Source: Zoogloeaceae bacterium
GTDB lineage: Bacteria; Pseudomonadota; Gammaproteobacteria; Burkholderiales; Rhodocyclaceae
DNA: 20,160 nucleotides
Assembly: GCA_031290955.1 (NCBI GenBank)
Contig: JAISLJ010000187.1
Location: 1-20,160, forward strand
Direction of reading: 5' to 3'
Shown here: positions 13,837 through 20,160 of the stretch, piece by piece
Numbering within the stretch: position 1 is the stretch's first letter
Layout: every line of letters begins with the position of its first letter
Notes under the pieces: generated by a model
The model's input: only the letters and a program-made list of their open reading frames with translations
What the model was told of the DNA's origin: nothing
Databases searched by the model: none
Translations under genes and position numbers: made by a program

Positions 13837-14541
13837 ATGGCCCAAATACTTTTCCCGCCCAAGGTTGTGCCACTGGCGCCGATTGTGGGCAGTGACCTTC
13901 TTTTCCCCATCCGCCGGATTTTCTGCGTGGGCCGAAACTACAAGGCACATGCGGCGGAAATGGGAATCTCGGTTGACAAGACACAGGAGTCGCCCATGTA
14001 TTTCATGAAAGACGCGAGCGCCTATGTTCCATCCGGCAGCCGGATTCCCTATCCGCCAATGACGCGAAACCTGCACCACGAAATCGAGCTGGTGCTGGCA
14101 ATCGGCAAGGCCGGGTTTGAACTGCGGGAACAGGATGCCTGGGAATCTCTGTATGGCTACGCGGTCGGACTGGACATGACGCGCCGGGATTTGCAGCAAT
14201 ATGCGCGAAGAAATGGCCAGCCATGGGATACCGGCAAGAACTATGAACAATCCGCAGTGCTCTCCTCCATCTTGCCGCAAGCACAATGCGGACGAATCGA
14301 GGCAGCAAGGATTGCGCTTAGCGTAAACGGTACGCTGCGCCAGTCTGCCAATACGCGGGATTTCATCTGGAGCATCCCGGAAATCCTGGCCGATCTCTCA
14401 AGATATTACCACCTCGAACCCGGCGACCTGGTTTATACCGGGACACCGGAAGGCGTTGGGCCTGTGGCGGCGGGTGATACTCTGGAGGGAAGCATTGAGG
14501 GAATCGGCACAATCCGGCTGGAGGTCACGTCATCCCCATGA
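13837..14541 (+). CDS. FAH-family hydrolase, fumarylpyruvate/acylpyruvate hydrolase-like
   Basis: This single-domain fumarylacetoacetate-hydrolase-fold protein has 234 aa. The opening FPIRRIFCVGRNYKAHAAEMG and the middle HHEIELVLAIGK and YGYAVGLDMTRRDLQ match fumarylpyruvate hydrolases of the gentisate route. The metal ligands Glu82, Glu84 and Asp113 are present. Such enzymes cut acylpyruvates hydrolytically; related ones (HpaG, 4-oxalocrotonate decarboxylase) decarboxylate or isomerise meta-cleavage products. As last gene of the operon it likely handles the keto-diacid after aldehyde oxidation. Start 13837 has AGGAG at 13825-13829 with good spacing. The in-frame ATG at 13831 overlaps the Rid stop but is only one nt from that site. 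Confidence 0.85.
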   Translation: MAQILFPPKVVPLAPIVGSDLLFPIRRIFCVGRNYKAHAAEMGISVDKTQESPMYFMKDASAYVPSGSRIPYPPMTRNLHHEIELVLAIGKAGFELREQDAWESLYGYAVGLDMTRRDLQQYARRNGQPWDTGKNYEQSAVLSSILPQAQCGRIEAARIALSVNGTLRQSANTRDFIWSIPEILADLSRYYHLEPGDLVYTGTPEGVGPVAAGDTLEGSIEGIGTIRLEVTSSP

Positions 14542-14592
14542 GCCGGTTTCCCGCCACGCAAACTGCCAAAGACAGGCCACACGGTATTGCAA

Positions 14593-16212
14593 TTACGCAA
14601 TCCCCTGACTCGCCAGATATTCCTCATAATTGCCCGGATAATCAACGAGACTGCCGTCGGGTTTGATCTCGAAGATGCGGGTGGCGAGCGAGGAGACGAA
14701 TTCCCGGTCGTGCGAGACGAAGATCAGCGAGCCTTTGTAGAGATCAAGCGCCGTGTTCAGGGATTCGATGGATTCCATATCCAGGTGATTGGTCGGCTCG
14801 TCCATGATGAGCACATTGGGGGACTGGAGCATCAGCCTGCCGAAGAGCATGCGGCCTTGTTCGCCGCCGGAAAGAACATTGACCGGTTTCTTTTGTTCTT
14901 CCCCGGAAAAAAGCAGGCGTCCCAATGTGCCGCGCGTCAGCGTTTCCAAATCCTCTTCGTCCGTGCTGGCGCGCGCATGGCCCGCCATCCATTCGGTCAG
15001 CGAAACCGCTGTGGTGAATTCGTCGGCATGATCCTGCGCCGAATAGCCAGGCCGGGCTTTCTCCGCCCATTTTATGGCGCCCGTGTCCGCCTGCAACACG
15101 CCCATCAGGAGTTTCAACAGGGTGCTTTTGCCAACGCCGTTCTCGCCGATCACGGCGATCTTGTCGCCTGCCTGGATGGTAAAACTCGCGCCCCGGAAAA
15201 ATTCCTTTCCCTTTTCTTCATATTGGAAAGAAAGGTTTTCGACTTCCACCACCTGCCGATGCAGTTTCGTCTTTTCATCGAACGCAAAACGAATCCACGG
15301 ATATTGCCGGGAGGAAGGTTTTATATCTTCCGGTTTCAATTTTTCGATGAGTTTCTGGCGGCTTGTCGCCTGCCGGGCCTTGGATTTGTTGGCGGAAAAA
15401 CGGCGCACGAATTCCTGCAATTCGCCGATCTTTTCCTTGGCGCGGGCATTGGCCGCCTGCTGGCGGGCGCGGGCCTGGGTCGAGGCTTCCATGAAATCAT
15501 CGTAATTGCCGGGATAGACCGTGATCTTGCCGTAATCGAGGTCGGCCATGTGGGTGCAAACCTGGTTCAGGAAATGGCGGTCGTGCGAGATGATGACCAT
15601 CGTCGATTCGCGCTGGTTCAGGATGTCTTCCAGCCAGCGGATGGTGTTGATGTCGAGATTGTTGGTGGGTTCATCCAGAAGGAGGATGTCCGGGTCGGCG
15701 AACAGCGCCTGGCAGAGCAGCACACGCAGCTTCCAGCCCGGCGCGATTTCCCGCATCGGGCCATTGTGCCGCTCGCCGGGAATACCGACGCCCAGCAGCA
15801 ATTCCCCGGCGCGGGCCTCCGCCGTGTAGCCGCCGTATTCGGCGAAGCGTCCTTCCAGTTCCGCCGCGCGCATGTACTCTTCTTCCGTGGCTTCCGGGTT
15901 GGCGTAGATGGCGTCGCGCTCGGTCATGGCGGCCCACATTTCCGCGTGGCCCATCAGCACCACATCCAGCACGCGACTTTCCTCGAAGGCGAATTGATCC
16001 TGGCGCAGGTAGGCGATGCGCTCGGCGGCATCCCGGGAAACATTGCCGGCGCTGGGTTCCAGAAGTCCGCAGAGAATCTTCATGAAGGTGGATTTGCCCG
16101 CGCCGTTGGCGCCGATGAGTCCATAGCGAAAGCCCCCGCCGAACTTGACGTTGACGTTCTCGAACAGGGGCTTGGCCCCGAATTGCATGGTAATGTTGGC
16201 GGCGATGAACAC
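14593..16212 (-). CDS. ybiT: ABC-F ATPase YbiT
   Basis: This is a cytoplasmic ABC-F protein of 539 aa with two ATP-binding domains and no membrane part; the family acts on ribosomes. Domain 1: Walker A GANGAGKST (34-42), degenerate signature APGWKLR, Walker B LLLDEPTNNLD with Glu181. A charged helical linker spans about 240-320. Domain 2: Walker A GENGVGKST (356-364), LSGGEQGRM, LIMDEPTNHLD with Glu472. The sequence follows E. coli YbiT closely from NITMQFGAKPLFEN to the C-terminus. The GTG at 16212 is taken as start because it aligns with Met1 of E. coli YbiT. An ATG at 16245 would add 11 residues and lies in a hairpin. Its exact substrate state on the ribosome is not known from sequence. 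Confidence 0.9.
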   Translation of the reverse strand: MFIAANITMQFGAKPLFENVNVKFGGGFRYGLIGANGAGKSTFMKILCGLLEPSAGNVSRDAAERIAYLRQDQFAFEESRVLDVVLMGHAEMWAAMTERDAIYANPEATEEEYMRAAELEGRFAEYGGYTAEARAGELLLGVGIPGERHNGPMREIAPGWKLRVLLCQALFADPDILLLDEPTNNLDINTIRWLEDILNQRESTMVIISHDRHFLNQVCTHMADLDYGKITVYPGNYDDFMEASTQARARQQAANARAKEKIGELQEFVRRFSANKSKARQATSRQKLIEKLKPEDIKPSSRQYPWIRFAFDEKTKLHRQVVEVENLSFQYEEKGKEFFRGASFTIQAGDKIAVIGENGVGKSTLLKLLMGVLQADTGAIKWAEKARPGYSAQDHADEFTTAVSLTEWMAGHARASTDEEDLETLTRGTLGRLLFSGEEQKKPVNVLSGGEQGRMLFGRLMLQSPNVLIMDEPTNHLDMESIESLNTALDLYKGSLIFVSHDREFVSSLATRIFEIKPDGSLVDYPGNYEEYLASQGIA

Positions 16213-16231
16213 CGGATCTGGCCCTCGCAGG

Positions 16232-16250
16232 AAAAACCGGCACATGCCGG
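16232..16250 (-). terminator. Small hairpin with U5 just upstream of ybiT
   Basis: On the minus strand CCGGC-ATGT-GCCGG is followed by TTTTT, a terminator-like stem of 5 bp, ending 20 nt before the GTG start of ybiT. It could attenuate ybiT, or stop minus-strand transcription initiated within the hemA upstream region. The stem is short, so its strength is doubtful. Confidence 0.4.
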
Positions 16251-16260
16251 ATGATCTCGT

Positions 16261-16331
16261 TTTTTGTGAAAAGCATATGCCCGAACAGGCAAGTCCGCGA
16301 ATTTATCACAAAAAGGATGTTTTATCACAAA
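16261..16331. repeat. TTTATCACAAA repeats in the hemA promoter region
   Basis: Two exact direct copies of TTTATCACAAA lie at 16302-16312 and 16321-16331, 19 bp apart, the second directly before the extended -10. In addition TTTTTGTGA (16261-16269) is the exact reverse complement of TCACAAAAA (16306-16314). The arrangement suggests binding of a regulator that recognises TTGTGA/TCACAA half-sites near the hemA and ybiT starts. Confidence 0.55.
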
Positions 16332-16340
16332 TGCTATAAT
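16332..16340 (+). promoter_or_regulatory. hemA promoter, extended -10 TGCTATAAT
   Basis: A perfect TATAAT (16335-16340) is preceded by TG one base upstream, the extended -10 form. No good -35 occurs at 16-18 nt, which extended -10 promoters do not need. The predicted start is near 16347, giving a leader of about 52 nt to the hemA ATG. Confidence 0.7.
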
Positions 16341-16398
16341 CTCCGGCTTTCCGATGGGCATCGCGCCTTGCGAGGCCATTCCTTCCGATTGCGCATTC

Positions 16399-17688
16399 AT
16401 GACCATTTTTACGCTCGGCATCAATCACCATTCCGCGCCCCTGAAGATACGGGAGCAGGTTGCCTTTCAGAGCGAAACCCTGCCGCAGGCGCTGGCCGCC
16501 CTGATGCGGGTGAAGTCCGTGCGCGAGGCCGCCATTCTCTCCACCTGCAACCGCACGGAACTCTACTGCGTCGCGGAGGAAGCCGGGCCGCTGGCCGATT
16601 GGCTCGCCGCGCATCACCAATTGCCGCGTGAGGCGCTCGCACCCTTCCTCTACACGCTTTCGTCGTCCGAAGTGGCGCGCCACGCCTTCCGGGTGGCGAG
16701 CGGGCTGGATTCCATGGTGCTGGGCGAGCCGCAGATCCTGGGCCAGATGAAGGATGCCGTGCGTCTGGCCGAAGCGGCGGGCACGCTGGGCGTGTATCTC
16801 AACAAGCTTTTCCAGCAGGCGTTTTCCGTGGCCAAGGAAGTGCGCAGCAGCACGGCCATTGGCGCGCAGACCGTCTCCATGGCGGCGGCGGCGGTGCAAC
16901 TGGCCGAGAGCATCTTTGAATCCATCGGCGAACAAAAGGTGCTCCTGATCGGCGCGGGCGAGATGATCGAACTGTGCGCCACCCATTTCGCGGCGCGGCA
17001 CCCGCAGGCGCTCACCGTTGCCAACCGCACCGTGGAGCGGGGCCGCGCCCTGGCGGAACGTTTTGATGGCAACGCCATCCGCCTGGACGATCTTTCCGAG
17101 ACGCTGGCGCTCTACGACATCGTGGTTTCCTGCACCGCCGCGCCGCTGCCGATCATCGGCCTGGGGCTGGTCGAGCGGGCGATCCGGGCGCGGCGGCACC
17201 GGCCCATGTTCATGGTGGACCTGGCGGTGCCGCGCGACATCGAAGCGGAGGTGGGCGCACTGGACGACGTTTTTCTCTACACGGTGGATGATCTTGCGCA
17301 GGTGGTGGCAAGCGGCGTCGAATCCCGGCAGGCGGCCGCGACGCAGGCGCAGGCCATCATCGAGGGCGAGGCGCGGCAGTTCCTGAACTGGATGGAAGCG
17401 CGCGACATGGTGCCCCTGATTCGCAAGCTGCGCGACGTTGCCGAACGCGCCCGCCGCCACGAACTGGAGCACGCCATGAAGCGCCTGGCCGCAGGCGACG
17501 CGCCGGAGCGTGTGCTGGAACAATTTTCCAGCCGACTCACCAACAAATTCCTGCATGCGCCGACCGAAGCCCTGCAACACGCCGACGCTCAAACCCGCCG
17601 CCCCCTCCAGGAAGCCGCCACCCGCCTCTTCCACCTCTCTCCGGAAAATCCCACAGACGATCCTGCGGATGGCAACTTGCCCCGATGA
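16399..17688 (+). CDS. hemA: Glutamyl-tRNA reductase
   Basis: This enzyme makes glutamate-1-semialdehyde from glutamyl-tRNA with NADPH, the first committed step of C5 haem biosynthesis in the cytoplasm. It has 429 aa (E. coli about 418). The catalytic Cys50 lies in ILSTCNRTELYC, the conserved SGLDSMVLGEPQILGQMKDA spans 101-120, the NADPH site is LIGAGEM at about 183-189, and the C-terminal dimerisation helices follow. Start 16399 places Cys50 exactly as in E. coli HemA; an upstream in-frame ATG at 16354 would leave almost no leader. No obvious Shine-Dalgarno is seen. In many proteobacteria prfA follows hemA; here lepA does. Confidence 0.95.
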   Translation: MTIFTLGINHHSAPLKIREQVAFQSETLPQALAALMRVKSVREAAILSTCNRTELYCVAEEAGPLADWLAAHHQLPREALAPFLYTLSSSEVARHAFRVASGLDSMVLGEPQILGQMKDAVRLAEAAGTLGVYLNKLFQQAFSVAKEVRSSTAIGAQTVSMAAAAVQLAESIFESIGEQKVLLIGAGEMIELCATHFAARHPQALTVANRTVERGRALAERFDGNAIRLDDLSETLALYDIVVSCTAAPLPIIGLGLVERAIRARRHRPMFMVDLAVPRDIEAEVGALDDVFLYTVDDLAQVVASGVESRQAAATQAQAIIEGEARQFLNWMEARDMVPLIRKLRDVAERARRHELEHAMKRLAAGDAPERVLEQFSSRLTNKFLHAPTEALQHADAQTRRPLQEAATRLFHLSPENPTDDPADGNLPR

Positions 17689-17765
17689 AGTCTTGCAGAA
17701 CGTCATGGCCCGAAACGGCACTGGCGCGGAACGATGAAAGACGTGCTGTTCGCGCGAAGATTCGC

Positions 17766-17771
17766 TAGAAT
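17766..17771 (+). promoter_or_regulatory. Possible lepA -10 element TAGAAT
   Basis: TAGAAT lies 60 nt before the lepA start in the 143-nt gap after hemA. The -35 region at 17 nt (GTGCTG) is poor, so this is a weak prediction. lepA may instead be read from the hemA promoter. Confidence 0.3.
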
Positions 17772-17831
17772 GCAGCACCTTGTCTTGCGCTTGCGGCGGC
17801 AGGCCGCGTACCGATCTTCGACGATTCCCCG

Positions 17832-19622
17832 ATGAAGCACATCCGAAATTTTTCTATCATCGCGCACATCGACCACGGCAAATCCACGCTGGCCGATCGC
17901 ATCATCCACCATTGCGGCGGGCTTTCCGACCGGGAGATGGAAGCGCAGGTGCTCGATTCCATGGAGATCGAGCGCGAGCGAGGCATCACCATCAAGGCGC
18001 AGACGGCGGCCTTGCGCTATCAGGCAAAAGATGGCGCGCTCTATCGCCTGAACCTCATCGACACGCCGGGGCATGTGGATTTTTCCTACGAGGTTTCGCG
18101 CTCGCTTTCCGCCTGCGAAGGCGCCTTGCTCGTCGTGGACGCCTCCCAGGGCGTGGAGGCGCAGACCGTGGCGAACTGCTACACGGCCATCGAACTGGAT
18201 GTGGAAGTGCTGCCGGTCTTGAACAAGATCGACCTGCCTTCCGCCAACCCGGACAATGCCCGGCAGGAAATCGAGGAAGTGATCGGCATCGACGCGAGCG
18301 AGGCAGTGCTGGTTTCCGCCAAGACCGGGCTGGGCGTGGAGGAGATCCTGGAAGCGGTCGTGACGCGCATTCCCCCGCCCAAGGGCGACCCGGACGCGCC
18401 CCTGAAGGCGCTCATCATTGATTCCTGGTTCGACAACTATGTCGGCGTGGTGATGCTGGCGCGGGTGGTGGATGGCGAACTGCGCCCCAAGGACAGGCTC
18501 CTCCTCATGTCGAACCACAAGCAGTACCTGTGCGAGGAAGTGGGCGTCTTCACACCCAAGTCCGAGACGCGGGCGGCGCTCCGGGCCGGGGAGGTGGGTT
18601 TTGTCATCTCCAACATCAAGGAACTGGATTCGGCCAAGGTGGGCGACACCATCACTCTGGCCGCCCGCCCGGCAGATTCTCCCCTGTCGGGCTTCAAGGA
18701 AATCAAGTCGCAGGTCTTCGCGGGCCTCTACCCGGTGGAAACCAACCAGTACGAGCAGTTGCGCGAATCCCTGGAAAAACTGAAGCTGAACGACGCCTCG
18801 CTCCGCTATGAGCCGGAAGTCTCGCAGGCGCTTGGCTTCGGCTTTCGCTGCGGCTTTCTCGGCCTCTTGCACATGGAGATCGTGCAGGAGCGTCTGGAGC
18901 GCGAATTCGGCCAGGAACTGATCACCACCGCGCCCACCGTGGTCTATGAGGTGCTGCTCCGGGACGGCTCGCTCCTCCGGGTGGAAAATCCCTCGCGCCT
19001 GCCGGAAACACAGAAGATCGAGGAAATCCGCGAACCCATCATCACCGCGACCATCTTCGTGCCGCAGGAATACCTGGGCAGCGTCATCACCCTGTGCAAC
19101 CAGAAGCGCGGCCACCAGAGAGACCTGCATTATCATGGCCGACAAGTGAAACTGGTCTATGAAATGCCGATGGCCGAAGTGGTGATGGATTTTTTCGACA
19201 AGCTGAAATCCGTCTCGCGCGGCTATGCCTCACTGGATTACGAGTTCAGGGAATACCGCGCCGCCGATGTGGTGAAGCTGGATATCCTCATCAACGGCGA
19301 GAAGGTCGATGCGCTCTCGCTCATCGTGCATCGCTCCGGCTCGCAGTACCGGGGCCGGGAGCTGGTGGCGAAGATGCGCGAACTCATCCCCCGGCAAATG
19401 TACGAGGTTGCCATCCAGGCCGCCATCGGCAGCCACATCCTCGCGCGCGAGAATGTCAAGGCGCTGAGGAAGGACGTGCTGGCCAAATGCTACGGCGGCG
19501 ACATCACCCGCAAGAAAAAACTGCTCGAAAAGCAAAAGGCGGGCAAGAAACGCATGAAACAGGTGGGCAGCGTGGAAATCCCGCAAGAAGCCTTCCTGGC
19601 GGTGCTGCGGGTCGACAATTGA
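17832..19622 (+). CDS. lepA: Elongation factor 4 (LepA) GTPase
   Basis: This ribosome-associated translational GTPase of 596 aa (E. coli 599) is thought to remodel stalled or initiating ribosomes. The G domain shows G1 AHIDHGKST (11-19), switch region ERERGITIKAQ (47-57), DTPGH (77-81) and NKID (131-134). The EF-G-like domains II, III and V follow. The LepA-specific C-terminal domain has KCYGGDITRKKKLLEKQKAGKKRMKQVG and ends in FLAVLRVDN. It is complete, with no deviation from the family. It lies 54 nt upstream of lepB, the usual partner. Confidence 0.96.
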   Translation: MKHIRNFSIIAHIDHGKSTLADRIIHHCGGLSDREMEAQVLDSMEIERERGITIKAQTAALRYQAKDGALYRLNLIDTPGHVDFSYEVSRSLSACEGALLVVDASQGVEAQTVANCYTAIELDVEVLPVLNKIDLPSANPDNARQEIEEVIGIDASEAVLVSAKTGLGVEEILEAVVTRIPPPKGDPDAPLKALIIDSWFDNYVGVVMLARVVDGELRPKDRLLLMSNHKQYLCEEVGVFTPKSETRAALRAGEVGFVISNIKELDSAKVGDTITLAARPADSPLSGFKEIKSQVFAGLYPVETNQYEQLRESLEKLKLNDASLRYEPEVSQALGFGFRCGFLGLLHMEIVQERLEREFGQELITTAPTVVYEVLLRDGSLLRVENPSRLPETQKIEEIREPIITATIFVPQEYLGSVITLCNQKRGHQRDLHYHGRQVKLVYEMPMAEVVMDFFDKLKSVSRGYASLDYEFREYRAADVVKLDILINGEKVDALSLIVHRSGSQYRGRELVAKMRELIPRQMYEVAIQAAIGSHILARENVKALRKDVLAKCYGGDITRKKKLLEKQKAGKKRMKQVGSVEIPQEAFLAVLRVDN

Positions 19623-19676
19623 GCGCGTGTGCTTTACCCTTCCGGTCTCATCTTTCATGCCCATAGGCGTACATCC

Positions 19677-20160
19677 ATGAATTTTCCCCTGATTCTCTTC
19701 CTGCTCACCTGCGCGACCGGCCTGGCCTGGCTCCTGGATCTCCTGTGGTTCCGGAAGAAGCGCGCGCCTGGCGCGAAGAATCCCTGGTGGGTGGAATACA
19801 TCGCCGGCTTCTTCCCGATCCTGCTCCTGATCTTCATCCTGCGCTCCTTCATTGTCGAGCCGTTCCAGATTCCTTCCGGCTCCATGACGCCCACGCTCCT
19901 GGAAGGCGATTACATCCTGGTGAACAAATACACCTATGGCGTGCGTCTGCCCGTCATCAACCGGAAAATCGTGGAAGTGAACACGCCCCAGCGCGGCGAT
20001 GTGCTCGTCTTCCGTTTCCCGGCAGACCCGTCCAAGGATTACGTGAAGCGCGTCGTGGGCGTGCCGGGCGACACGGTGGCCTATCAGGATAAACGCATCA
20101 CCGTGAACGGCAAGGTCGCGCCAGTGGAAACGATGGACGACTATCTGCACCGCGAGCGGC
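19677..20160 (+). CDS. lepB: Signal peptidase I, 5' part (runs off the window)
   Basis: This membrane serine protease removes signal peptides from exported proteins; only the first 161 codons are present. A first membrane helix at about 4-24 is followed by a basic loop (RKKRAPGAK), a second helix at about 42-58, and the catalytic EPFQIPSGSMTPTL with nucleophile Ser69. The general base Lys124 lies in DYVKRVVGVPGD. Further on, the QDKRITVNGK beta region is seen. It is preceded by lepA at 54 nt, the arrangement typical of proteobacteria. The Shine-Dalgarno is weak. Confidence 0.94.
   Translation, partial: MNFPLILFLLTCATGLAWLLDLLWFRKKRAPGAKNPWWVEYIAGFFPILLLIFILRSFIVEPFQIPSGSMTPTLLEGDYILVNKYTYGVRLPVINRKIVEVNTPQRGDVLVFRFPADPSKDYVKRVVGVPGDTVAYQDKRITVNGKVAPVETMDDYLHRER

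Noticed and set aside
11335..14286. 983-codon minus-strand open frame opposite the catabolic operon
   Set aside because: It is antisense to five recognisable enzymes with intact motifs and good ribosome binding sites, and its own translation has no domain character.
14587..16254. 555-codon plus-strand frame opposite ybiT
   Set aside because: It mirrors the ABC-F gene, whose motifs are complete. It is explained by codon bias.

Overview
The window looks like a chromosomal segment of a Gram-negative betaproteobacterium, with a Rhodocyclales-like flavour. The evidence is a GC-rich base composition, an OmpR/EnvZ pair of proteobacterial type, an outer-membrane porin with a terminal Phe, a 429-residue HemA, and LepA followed by LepB. 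The taxon is inferred from gene character only; there is no rRNA or tRNA gene here. I see no insertion sequence, integrase, CRISPR array or attachment site.

Layout. (1) 11-1200: a gene of unknown function on the minus strand, preceded by about 480 nt of repeats: a degenerate 21-bp tandem array of palindromes, a REP-like palindrome and a 7-bp microsatellite. A near-consensus minus-strand promoter at 1161-1189 would transcribe all three into a structured 5' leader. (2) 1562-3636: an ompR-envZ two-component operon with overlapping stop and start codons. (3) 3841-7824, minus strand: a LysR-type regulator, an NCS1-family permease and an outer-membrane porin, in the transcription order porin, permease, regulator. 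(4) 8187-14541, plus strand: seven tightly packed genes (HpaB-type flavin monooxygenase, extradiol dioxygenase, RraA-type aldolase, cupin, ALDH7-type aldehyde dehydrogenase, Rid protein, fumarylpyruvate-hydrolase-like FAH protein). (5) 14593-16212, minus: the ABC-F ATPase ybiT. (6) 16399-20160, plus: hemA, lepA and the start of lepB.

Parts 3 and 4 read as one divergent locus for uptake and ring-opening breakdown of a small aromatic or N-heterocyclic compound. The porin and NCS1 permease would import it, the monooxygenase would hydroxylate it, and the extradiol enzyme would open the ring. The dehydrogenase would oxidise the semialdehyde, and the Rid, FAH and RraA proteins would finish the chain to central metabolites. 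The order of chemistry parallels the hpaB-D-E-G homoprotocatechuate route, but the transporter family, the Rid and cupin proteins and the RraA-type aldolase differ. The substrate therefore cannot be named and the pathway may be undescribed. The 362-nt divergent control region holds a perfect 16-bp dyad with a T-tract, repeated GATTCATAA elements and a GGTTATAACC palindrome that fit LysR-type control.

The remaining genes (ompR/envZ, ybiT, hemA, lepA, lepB) are housekeeping. Two points stand out there: hemA is followed by lepA, not prfA, and the hemA promoter carries a repeated TTTATCACAAA element.
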